From Hyparrhenia diplandra (taxonomy: Eukaryota > Streptophyta > Magnoliopsida > Poales > Poaceae), in NCBI GenBank assembly GCA_015847255.1, contig JADLZK010001351.1:81500-145499 (forward strand): DNA of 64,000 nucleotides, given 5' to 3'. This document shows, in pieces, positions 35,770-45,909 of the stretch. The stretch's first letter is position 1; the number at the start of each line of letters is the position of its first letter. The position numbers were made by a program, and so were the translations under genes. The notes below the pieces were generated by a model. The model was given only the letters and a program-made list of their open reading frames with translations, searched no databases and was not told where the DNA came from.

Positions 35770-37163
35770 TAAGTCACAATTAAAATACATAATTTTGAAT
35801 ATGGCGAGTGGTTAAATTTAAGGTAAAATAGGTTAAACAAACTATAATTTAGAACGAAGTTAGTGAAATGACAGCATATAGCACGGACCTAATAATCAGC
35901 TACATCGGTACATACACATGCCAGCAAGGGATTGTCAAAGCAGAGGATTTGTTGTGGCAAATAATGCTTTACCTCCTTTATATTATTACCGGCATGAAAA
36001 TAAATCAAAAATACCTATGGAGACGTTTCCTTGTAATATTACAAATTTGGCATGCTGCAGTTGTACAGTTTTTTTCTTTAACATGTGGCAACGTTTGCTT
36101 GCCTGCTTGGAAGTTGGCAAGCTGATACTTGAACTCGGGTTTTTTTTTTTTTTTTTTTAAGACAAGGTGGCATGTTCTCCAAGGCTAGAAGGATGACCTA
36201 GTTAGGATTTTAGAAAAGTTATTTTCTTTAATAGGATTAGGACTCCCTGTCATACCAATGTGTCTGCCCTCTAAACAACGTACTTATAAAAGGGGTGGGG
36301 GCAAGAGCACCCTCGTAGTAACATCACGTACACAATAATCCAACGCAGGGCAACACACCTAATTGGATCGGAGGCAACACACCTAATTAAATTGGAGAAT
36401 CCAATTATCTTAATTTGGCCCAATCAAGGTGAATCTACTACTAGAAAATATTATAATTGGTGATGTAAGGTAAGATGACAAGATTCAGAAGACTTCAAAC
36501 CATGAAATCGTGCTTGAGAAGTCCGTGGATGTCGGAGGAATATTAAAATCACCATCAAATTTTCTAAGCCTAGGCGTCAATTGAAAATTCCTGCTAGAGA
36601 GCAAAACGGAGATGTAATTGCTGTTGTCCAGACCATTAAACAACCAAAAAAAAACAGCAAACCAAGGCAACTAGAGATTGAGACTTGGAAGGCAAATAGA
36701 GTAAAGAATCATAACAAAGAGATGCAACCACCAATCAGTTTGACCGACTTACGAACAGGTATACCAAGCAGAGGTCTGATTCAGTGAATCAGCTCATAAA
36801 AAGTCAGGTCACCTTCAAAGCAAATTTTGCCTAAGTGCCTAAGAAGAAACAAGTTTGTCCTGCACCTTTGGATGACATTGATCAGCATCTCATATAACTG
36901 ACTCCATGAAAGTACCGGTCAACAAGAGAGCAAAGTGTCGGTGCAAGTAAAAATGAAGCCGAGAGCAGCGAGCTAGAGTCTAAATATTTCCAACCAAGGG
37001 GGTGCCCATCGAAATATATATAAGACTTGTTATTATGCCATGAAACCCTAAAGCTTGAGTACATTGTCACGTACGAAAACAAATCAAATGTCTTGTGGGA
37101 AAGGAATTTAGGAATGAACTCTTTGGATACATTCAACTATTTCTAGTATTTGTATAATTGTAT
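35770..37163. other. degraded repeat DNA, LTR-like promoter region
   Basis: ACTTATAAAAGGGG near 36280 and a following repeat of CAACACACCTAATT (36352, 36376) look like the promoter/R part of an LTR. The downstream 36480-37140 has only broken Lys-rich frames; family not recognised. A T run lies at 36141-36158. Confidence 0.4.
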
Positions 37164-38655
37164 GGGACAATTGCCACGTGGGACATCCAAAGTGATGCTC
37201 ATTTGGTGAGACACCTTAAGTTCAGCTTTTTTGCCGAAGACACTACATTTTGGTGTCAATTTGCTGAAACACACTGACTCAAATATTATTATTCAGCTAA
37301 GAAGGGGAGAGAAAGGTGGTGAATTGTCCATATTACCCTTAGACCCACCGGTCAGCCCACTCTTCTTCCTCTCCCCTTTCCTTCTCTCATGCGAGGCTGA
37401 CACGGTTTAGGGCGCCGGTGAAGTGGGGCCCAATGTGGAGCAGAGAGAAGGAAATCAAGGCAGAGGCGAGGCAGACGATAGTCCACGTAGCGGAGGCACC
37501 AGGCGGCCAGCGTCAAGAGCACAACAGCTAGAACGGGTGTGCCAGGAGGGACGCGGCCAGGCACAGCGTGGTCAGCACCGCGTAGTTCACTTGGAAGTAG
37601 GCCAGGTTCTTGTAGAGATGGGACATGGCTTAGGCGAGCAAATCTAGACGGGAGAGCGCTGAGCGGTCCGCGAGCTCGGATCAGGGATACGCACTGGATG
37701 AGGTTGCCAGGTTCTTGCGGAGATAGAAGGTGGCTTCGGCGAGCGAATCTGAACGGAAGAGCGCCGAGCGATCCGCGAGCTCAGATGAGGGACATGCACC
37801 GACGAGGCTAGCAAGGCATACGATAGCGCACGTAGCGGATGCACCAGGCAGCCAGCACTAGGAGCATGGCTAGTGAGAACGGGTGCACCAGGAGGGATGC
37901 GGCCAGGCACAACGCGGTCAGCACCGCGTAGTTCACACATAAGTAGGCTAGGTTCTTTTAGGGACAAGAGGTGGCTTTGGCGAACGAACCTGGACGAGAG
38001 AGCGCCGAGCGGTCCGCGAGCTCGAATTAGGGACATGTGCCAGACGAGGCTTACGGAGATGGGAGGTGGCTTCGGCGAGCCGAAATCGAATGGGAGAGCG
38101 CCGAGCGGTCCGCGAGCTCGGATCGGGGATGCGCCACGGATGAGGTCGGGTGAGGATCACCCTGATCACCGCTGGGTTGGTGTCGGTGGCGCCCGTGGAG
38201 GAGTGGGGGTGGGCGCGCCCGAGTGGGGATGGTGCGGGGCGCAACTGCTGGGACGATGCTGGTGGTGGCTAGGATCGTGAGGCGAGCCGCGGCCATGGCG
38301 ATCTCTCTCTAGGGCAGGTTTGGTGGATCTAAGCGAGGGCCTCTTGTCGCTTTGCTTCCTCTCGCTTCCGCTCCACTCTAGGCCCCACTTCGCCGATGCC
38401 CCGGATCTGTGTCAACCCTAGCGTGAGAGATGGAAAGGGAAGAGGAAGAAGAATGGGCCGACGGGTGGGTCCATGGGTAATCTAGACAACTCACAATCTT
38501 TCTCTCTCCTTCTTAGCCAAATAATATTATTTTAGTCAAATGAATGTGTTCCAGCAAGTTGACACCAAAATGTAGTGTCTCTTAGGAGAAGGCTCGACTT
38601 GAGATGTGCGCCAACAAATGAGCATCACTTTGAATGTCCCACAACCAATTGTCCC
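37164..38655. mobile_element. Pack-MULE-like element carrying PRA1-family gene fragments
   Basis: The ends are inverted repeats of about 230 bases (left 37164-37400, right 38420-38655), both starting GGGACAATTG on their own strand and sharing GTGATGCTCATTTG and GACACTACATTTTGGTGTCA. Flanks TAATTGTAT and TATATGTAT are a 9-base duplication with two mismatches. The interior is GC-rich, unlike the arms, and contains pieces of a PRA1 gene. GC-rich captured sequence between Mutator ends defines a Pack-MULE. Confidence 0.82.
37480..38130 (-). pseudogene. multiple PRA1-family (prenylated Rab acceptor) gene fragments
   Basis: On the minus strand the N-terminal motif ELADRSAL occurs four times (encoded at 37654-37679, 37759-37784, 38000-38025 and 38096-38121), some followed by DSLAEAT and LRKNLA. 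The membrane part occurs twice: NLAYFQVNYAVLTTLCLAAS (37484-37620) and NLAYLCVNYAVLTALCLAAS with LLVHPF and LAAWC (37815-37956). PRA1 proteins are small four-helix membrane proteins that bind prenylated Rab GTPases. Stops, shifts and scrambled order mean no functional protein is encoded. Confidence 0.75.
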
Positions 38656-38914
38656 TATATGTATCGGTAGATTAGATTGACATTACATAAGAAATTATAG
38701 GAGCGATATATTTTTGCTAGGGGTACAGCAAGTAATCAATTTTCTATTTATCATTAGGTGGCACACAGTATATTGTTTTTAAAATAATTTTTCTATAGTT
38801 TGAATTTATGCACAAAATAAATATTAGCAAATTATATTGTCTATATATGTTTGCTATCTCTTTGCTATAATCCTTTACTTTATTTGTGTGTCTGGCGTTA
38901 ATTGTACACAATTA

Positions 38915-39194
38915 GGCCGATCTCAATGGGGTTTCATTCGAGTTTTATTACATTAAATAGGTTACCACATATGCATTTTTGATAACATGACAGTGCATTT
39001 AAGAAGAGAGATAAGAAATGAGTGTCATCTAGATGAAACTCTTTTGGCACAATTACCAACTATCTTTGAGTTATGAAATTAAATGTTTTTAAAACTCTAG
39101 AATGAAACTTTGCATCTTTGAGTCATCGATCCAAGTTTCATTTAACATGGCAATCTTGTAAATAACAAAGTGAAACTCTCTACTGAGATTGACC
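38915..39194. mobile_element. Tourist-like (PIF/Harbinger) MITE, GGCC-TCTCAATG ends
   Basis: Starts GGCCGATCTCAATGGGGTTTCAT and ends AGTGAAACTCTCTACTGAG followed by ATTGACC, with TTA on both sides (38912-38914 and 39195-39197). Related in its ends to 61833-62261. No coding content. Confidence 0.7.
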
Positions 39195-39197
39195 TTA

Positions 39198-41457
39198 CAA
39201 TGAAACATATGTCTCTTACAATTCCAAAATAATTTTTTTTTTTGCCAACAAAAGTTAATTATCTTAGAGGAATAAATAAAATGGATGGAGAAATCACAAT
39301 GACAGCAAGGAAGTTGGCAATGCATGAAAATGACGCGTAATCCTTTCTTTTAGTAATCATCATGATCACACAGGCTTTGTTTAAAAAATGCTTTATCTAA
39401 ATCAAAAGAGACTTTTCATGCAGAAAGCTGGATCTGTAGCTCAAAACGACACTACAAGACATCTCAAAAATATATCGCCACATACAACTTCCACAAGAAG
39501 AGATACTTTTACCATCGCTTTTGTTACACCTGCTGCATTATTCTCTAGCATTTCAACAAAAATACAAATCTTATCACGATGTTTATATACAGGAAGAGGA
39601 GCAGAAAGTTTAATACGTGATCACTCTGAGGCTCTGCTTCGTTCAATGTTCTGAGCAGAATTTGTCGTAATGTTTCCCTTCTTTGAAATTTGTTGTCAAA
39701 CTTGAAGTTCACTCGGCAAACTCATCCCTCAAGTAGTGAAGTAGGCCAAAAGACTACCAAAGGCATGGAAAAGAAAGCAAACCTTCTAACCCGCACATCT
39801 AGCTCCTACCCAAGACCTTAAAAAGCGAAAAAAGCGAAAAAACATCGTTCTCACAGATGACGAAGGTAGAACTAATCTTTACAGGATGAATAAGACAATT
39901 ATGTATAGTTAAGATAAAATTGTGTCACACCCCAAAGGATGGGGCCCGGGGGCGGCCAAAGGAGATGCGACGGCAGGGGGTCGCCCTGGCCTTGTTGCAC
40001 GGTGCCGCCTCCGCCCCGCCCCTTCGGCGACTTCTTTCGGTAATTAAAGTAAGAGTTTGATTATGATAAGATTATGACTTTTTGGTGTGAAGGGGATATT
40101 CCACTCTATAAGAAAATATCATATTATGAAAAGAATAAGGACTTTCTTGTAAAGAAATATGAGTTCGATTAGGATAAGATTAGGACGTTTTGGTGTGAAG
40201 GGGATATTTCACTCTATAAGAAAATCTCCTATTAGAAAAAGAATAAGGACTTGCTTGTAAAGCTATTCCAATCAGAAGGAAACCTTTAAACATGATGATG
40301 TAATCTCTTAGGGACAAACAATAAAGAATTATTTCCTTGCCCTCTGCTCTTGCCGCCGCCGCCAGGTCCCCACACGCGCACGCCCGACCTCGCCGCCGCC
40401 GTGCCGCGTCCGCCCCGGCCGCCATCGCCTGCCCACCCCAAGGCGGTGTCAGGACAAATTGCAAAATACCCATTGCACCTACAACTTATTAGTTTTACAT
40501 ACTCTCTCCATGTTCTTAATTGAAATCGTTATGGACAAGTTTGAAAATATGAAAACCACACGAATAGATTTGGTTTGAAAGGTATTTTTTAAAAGTATTA
40601 TCTTTGTCGTAGGTATACCCACGGTCGCCACAAGAACCGACCGGCTAGTGTGTCTAAGATGGCCTAACTCAAGGGACAAAGTGACACAAGATTTATCTTG
40701 GTTCGGGGCTAATCGAGCACCCTAGTCCAAGTGTTTGCACTATCCGAGCTCAAAGGCTCGTGCAGGCGCAGTACAAGTGGGCGAGAGGGAGATGAGCTCC
40801 CGTGTCTCGTGGAGTGTGTGTGTGTGTGTGTGTGTGTTGGAAACTTGTGAGCTTGTTAGCTGCCTCCTCCCGATGGCCAAGCCCCCTTTTATAGTTGCAA
40901 GGGAGATACATGGGGGCCATCAAGAGGAGGACCTCGATGGAGAAGGAAAATAAAGTGAGAGGAGGATGAAATGCAAGTAGACGCTGGTTGCGGTGCACGC
41001 CGACCGCCGGCGTGCGGGCGCCGCGTCGCCGCCCTTACACGTCGTAGTCTGCGCTAAAGTTTTGTAGAACGCGTAGGGGTGGTCGGGTGTGGAGGAGCAC
41101 CGAGCTCGCGAGCGCCGTAATAGCCGGCAATACGGCCTATCATCCGCTAGGCACGCGCCGCTGTCCGCTGTCAAGGCGGGTACGGTGTGTCGCAGGAAAA
41201 TGTGTGGACAGGAGAGCTCGCTGGAGAGCTTGACAAATATCGTCCAGGTCGCGTTTGTCTTGTAGTCATCGTCAGATTATGCTTGGCGCGGTATGGGCTT
41301 GACCGACAAGCCTCTACCGCGTGCCTCCGGGGATCCGTTCCTCAACATATATCTCGTCGTAGGTTGCGGCTCGACAAATAGCCATACATGGCCCATATCG
41401 ATTCAACGCACGGTATGGGCTTCTCTTCGTCGGATGGGCACCTTTGTATAGATTCGA
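39198..41457. other. intergenic with repeat fragments
   Basis: Holds the 108-base tandem repeat (40053-40268), a GC-rich patch at 39940-40040 and another at 40340-40440, half of a Stowaway-like element from about 40500, a TG dinucleotide run near 40816-40838, and retroelement-like sequence from about 40640 (TTTATCTTGGTTCGGGGCTA). No gene is supported, including the open frame at 39388-39654. Confidence 0.4.
40053..40268 (+). repeat. two tandem copies of a 108-base unit
   Basis: Units at 40053-40160 and 40161-40268 share GAGTT-GATTA-GATAAGATTA and TTTTGGTGTGAAGGGGATAT with scattered substitutions. Confidence 0.8.
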
Positions 41458-41751
41458 GAGCTCGTCCGAGACGAAGAAATGCTCGTGGGCCGAGCTCAAG
41501 CTCGAGCTCGTGTGGGAGAGGTGAGCTCGTTGCCGCTAGAGCTCGCCCGAGGCGGAGGGTTGTTGATGAGCTGAGCTCGAGCTCGTGTGAGAAGAGCTCG
41601 CTCCCGGGAGAGCTCGTCCGAGACGGAGAAGTGCTCGTGGGCCGAGCTCGAGCTCGTGTGAGAGGAGCTCGCTCCCGGGAGAGCTCGTCCGAGACGGAAG
41701 GATGTCCGCCAGGCGAGCTTGAGCTCATACGAGGCGGGGGAGAGTTCGTCC
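41458..41751 (+). repeat. 71-base tandem array rich in GAGCTC palindromes
   Basis: Four units begin at 41458, 41539, 41610 and 41681, with spacings of 81, 71 and 71. Each carries GAGCTCGTCCGAGACGG-like sequence and one or more CGAGCTCG self-complementary blocks. The last two full units are near-identical. No conserved product is seen. Confidence 0.8.
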
Positions 41752-41759
41752 CGTCGTGC

Positions 41760-42482
41760 GTCTTGTGAGCTGGGTTACCGGACCTTTGTTTCGAATTGGG
41801 CCTGTTTTAGGATATGCGGAATATCGGTATTCCACATATACAATCACTGTACAACACAAAGTAATACTCTGTAGAATCATAAAAGTATAGTTTGGCGTTT
41901 AATTTCTTTGAATGGTTAAAAAAATCAGTCTCATCTTATAGTCATTTCAGTTAGAAATCTACTGTTTATTATAGGTATATAATTTGACTAGTGGATCAGA
42001 TACACTATTAGGTACCCTTAATCAGAGCGATGATCAAATACACACTTGAAACACAATCAACCCTGCTTTCCACTGTTGTTGAACCCCAATAAACACACAC
42101 ATCAAGCATCTTAAATCCTGAATCGACAGCCTTAAATGCCACAATTAATTCGACGACGAAAATTGAGCAACATCTTTCCCCACCAATCCTCAGCTGTCAA
42201 TTCCCCTATCCGACAGCTTCCAGGACAGATCCAAACCGTCAATACCACCCATCATCTCTCCGATCCGACGGCTCAGAAACCCAGCCGCACGGGCTCCTCA
42301 ACGCCTCTCTCACAGTACGAGCCGGCGCAGCGGATCCGAGCACGGCCACCCCACCCTGCTCGCTGCCATCATAAAGAGGCGGCCTCCACCCCTCCGCTCC
42401 TCGCGCTTCTTGCTTGCTAGCTTGTCCGTCGTCGTCGCAGAGCTAGCTCGGAGGCAGCACACAGAGTGAGAGAGGGAGAGAG
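41760..42482 (+). promoter_or_regulatory. upstream region of the DUF3511 gene
   Basis: AT-rich until about 42120, then C-rich. CATAAAG at about 42370 is a weak TATA candidate. A CT-rich leader and a GAGAGAGGGAGAGAG purine run precede ATG 42483. No clear regulatory element was identified. Confidence 0.35.
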
Positions 42483-43090
42483 ATGCCAATGGAGAGGTCG
42501 GTGTCGTGCGCGGAGAGGGAAGCAGCAAGTACGGTGGCGGGGCGGGTGTGGACCTGCGGAGCTACAGCGCGTCGTACGCGCGGCCACAGCCGCCGGTGCA
42601 GCGCGCCAGGAGCGTGAGCGCGTGGGCGCGCCCGGCGCCGGCGCCGGCGCCGTCCGTGCAGCGGACGGGAAGCACCAAGAGCAGCGTCGGCGGCGCCGGA
42701 CGCCCCACACCGGGAATCAACCTGCGCTCCTACAGCGCCTCCTTCGCGGCCTCCTACGGGCCCACCCTGCAGGTCGTCGACGCCGGCGGCGCAGGGCAGC
42801 TGAAGCGCTCCGGCAGCGTCACCAACTGGACCTCCGCCAACCGTCGCTCCGTCAACCTCAGAGGGTACACACCGTCCTTCGCCGCGCTGGACGACACCGC
42901 CGCCGTTGCCGCGGTCCCCGCGCCGACCAGGAAGGTGGTGCAGGACGACGCCGAGGCCGAGCTAAGGCGGAGGAAGCGGCTGGTCGTCTACAAGACGTAC
43001 GACGTCGAGGGCAAGGTCCGTCAGTCGGTGCGCCGCAGCGTCAGCTGGGTCAAGGGCAAGTGCTCCGGCATGGTCTACGGCTGGTGGTGA
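42483..43090 (+). CDS. DUF3511 domain protein; main frame lacks an in-frame ATG (probable 1-base deletion near the start)
   Basis: The frame ending at TGA 43088-43090 is open from 42470. It codes for about 195 residues rich in Ser, Ala and Arg, with three copies of an LRSYSASFA-type motif (DLRSYSASYA, NLRSYSASFA, NLRGYTPSFA). The C-terminus is the DUF3511 core: RRRKRLVVYKTYDVEGKVR and then RRSVSWVKGKC. Function of this plant family is unknown. The nearest ATGs (42483 and 42489) lie in another frame that stops after 45 codons. From ATG 42489 one reads MERSVSCAER, a plausible start, so a lost base near 42511-42517 would explain the mismatch. Alternatives are a non-ATG start or a sequence error. 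Confidence 0.8.
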
Positions 43091-44955
43091 TCGATCTCTA
43101 GCTCCATCGTCGTCGGCCGGCCGATGATCTCGCCGCCGCGCGCCATGCCCACCGCGCCACCGGTCTGTCCTGTCCATCAGAGTGGTACTACTATTACGTA
43201 TGAGTGAGCGTTTCTTGGTGTATGCTGTCATCAGTCATCACCAGTAGACTCGATCTCCTCTGATCTTGTTTTCTTCTTCATCTTTTTGTTCTTGGATGGA
43301 GTTAGGAATTTTCGTTTCATTTTAGGAGATGGATTGGATTTGGTGGCATGCATGTAGCATATGAGCAGTGGAGCTTCTTCATTCTCTTGGTGATTTGTGA
43401 GGGATGATGGGTGGGTGTGGTGGTGGTGACATGGTTGTTGGGTTGGGGTGACAAATCCCAAGAGAATGCTAGCTTTAGGCTGCTGTGCTGTCCTACTCCT
43501 TTGTACAGATATATCATCTTTCCAGTCTACTAGTGCTCTGGTCTATGTAAATTTAGGTGCTGTATGTATGTATATATATACATATATAGAATAAGATTTT
43601 TGTAAATTACAACTCCTACTCTGATCCTACAGGTAAGTTTACTCCATTCTCTTCTGTGTTTACTTGCACTCATGCAAACGAAGCGTGTTTTGCTTCTCCA
43701 TCTTTCTAACGTACTTGACTAGGCTGTGTTTAGTTCACTTGAAGATCTGAATGTGCTTTGAGAAAGGCGGTGGACGACACTTACGATGTCATAGTAGGGT
43801 TCAAATTTCGGCTGGTTTCGTTGAAAATCAGTGATTTTTGCTCCTAATAATGACCTCCAGTAAAGTTACATTGGTAATTTTGGTTCCTTATTTCATTCAG
43901 ATTTTTCAAATTTTAGATAAAACTTTCTGAAGATTTTAAAATTTTGACCGTGATTTCAGCCAATTTTCACTGATTTTTGTGATTCCCTTTCTCTATCGGT
44001 CCCCCTCCAGGTACTGATATCTCAACTGGTAGCTGAACCCATATGCATGGCTGGTTTTTCTATTCCCGCTCTTCAATTACAACCACGAAACATGAAGTGG
44101 CAGTTGGTGGTGTGGAGTTTTCTCCATTCCTAATGTTCTTTTTTTCAGATAATTTGGATCCAATAGGACAGAGAACACTACATTTTTAATTTGTGTGGAT
44201 TTTATATGTAGTCAACCCTCCAAAAGAGCTTCAGAGAGAGAGCTTGGCATCAGCACAAGTTCGTCAGCATCTAAGCCCACCGAATCCTCCATCTTTACGA
44301 CAGAGGGAAAAGATTCTTGTTCTCCACTAATCGTGTGATTATTCCACTCTCTAATCTTCAGAGAGGGGTTTCACTATGCATAGTCATGCATGTACTCCAA
44401 TAATCTGTTTCAATTTTCCTGCGTGGTTGAAACCAAGTCCACACGAAAAGCTATATACACTTGCTCTGTTGTTCACTGATGATGGGTTTCGATCGCTACT
44501 CATCACATCAGCAGTGGTCCCTTTGCCGGCCGGGCTTTTTGCATTGCTTGTACAATCGGCGAGCTAACTTGTGTGACTTGTGTGCTACTGATAGCGCCAT
44601 CTCGCTCTTGATAAAGGAGTCATCTTCCTGTGTCTGCATAAACGTACGAAGTGGAAATAAAAGGAATTTTGAGTCATTTTGTTTTGTCTCCACCCCACCT
44701 CTTTCATTCAGTCTCTCATCCTAACAGTTATCGGCGCACTTGTATGATTTATGCCATAGGGACAGTGACATTTTCTCTATTATCCACCTCTATATACCCC
44801 CTATTATTATAATTAAAAGTAACATAAAAAAGACATGTTTACGCATGTAAACCTTGTGTTTGGCTGTCCTGTATATGACACACTAGGTTTACGCATTAAC
44901 CTAGTGTTTGTTTCATTGTACCAGGCCTTATGCAGAATTGGGCCAGAAGTTGTTT
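43091..44955. other. DUF3511 3' UTR and intergenic DNA
   Basis: The 3' UTR probably runs into the first few hundred bases; AATAAG-type signals lie near 43590. 43720-44040 resembles repeat DNA (GGCTGTGTTTAGTTCAC). No further gene was seen. Confidence 0.4.
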
Positions 44956-44958
44956 TAA

Positions 44959-45166
44959 GAGGCTGTTTGGTTGCCGCCCGCATTGCCAAGCCACAAGTTC
45001 GGCGCACCACACATTTTTGTCTGCTTCTTGGTTCAGAATCCAACGTTGGCGGCCAAAGACGGTCCGTAACTTTTTTTCTCTCTGTAATCTCGCCACGCGC
45101 CCGAGGCGAGCAATTCTTCCGCCGCACATGGGTCGTGGCTTGTGATGGCAAACATCCAAACACCCC
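44959..45166. mobile_element. Tourist-like (PIF/Harbinger) MITE
   Basis: Starts GAGGCTGTTTGGTTGCC and ends GGCAAACATCCAAACACCCC. The TAA target duplication is at 44956-44958 and 45167-45169. It is 208 bases with a GC-mixed interior and no frame of interest. Confidence 0.8.
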
Positions 45167-45169
45167 TAA

Positions 45170-45900
45170 ATCACTATCTCATTGGCTCATGCTGACATCT
45201 ACTATGCTAGATATCCAATATCCACGACTACTAGTAAAAACCATTATCGTTGCACCTTTCATGGTCGGTTCTTATAAGCTGGCGGCGATACTTGATTCCT
45301 GCGGACCGGGGTGGGCGGGGGTAGTGTTTGTTTCATTGCACAAGGGCCTCTCATACTTGCTCAAGGTACACTAAGATAGGAAAAGCCGGCCTAGACCCGG
45401 TTTCAACAATGAAACCGGCCTAGGATGGCCGATACAACAGGCCAGCCTTGGCAAGAAACCTTGAAACGCCTCCTGAGAAGAAGCCCATGGAGACACGACT
45501 AGGGTGGATCTAGGTTGGCAAAGCCATCTAGAGCACCCACGAGGCACGTAACTCCATCGAGAAGCTTGTAGAACATCAAATTGGGGTTGAAAGAGATTAG
45601 AAAAAAAAGAGAGAAGGAGAAGGTAAAAAGATAAAAGATATATATGTTTTTATCGATTCAATACCTCAGTAAACCATAAACCTTTCATATAGAGAGATGT
45701 GGTGATCTGCTTATCTCATAGGGGTTGAGATCCTATGCAAATCCATGTGAAGGAGATTTCTATCTCAAAAAAAGAGTGTCGGTGAAACTCCTTACGGTTT
45801 GACTAGGTTTTAAAAAAAATATTAGAAACATTTGTATTTCCAAATAAATTTTTTGTAAGAAAAATCAGCTCTTCGATCTAATGATACTAATTATGCAACA
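45170..45900. other. unassigned intergenic DNA
   Basis: A perfect 9-base stem hairpin, CCGGTTTCA / TGAAACCGG, lies at 45397-45418. The rest is AT-rich and unassigned. Confidence 0.35.
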
Positions 45901-45909
45901 TAAACATTA

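Noticed and set aside
36165..37140. Endogenous pararetrovirus remnant
   Set aside because: Broken Lys-rich frames were considered, but no coat, protease or reverse transcriptase motif is visible; the LTR-like promoter favours a retrotransposon remnant.
41458..41751. CRISPR-like array
   Set aside because: Plant nuclear context, no unique spacers; units are simple tandem copies.
44835..45374. 179-residue open frame
   Set aside because: It runs straight through the Tourist-like element at 44959-45166, so it is not a conserved gene.
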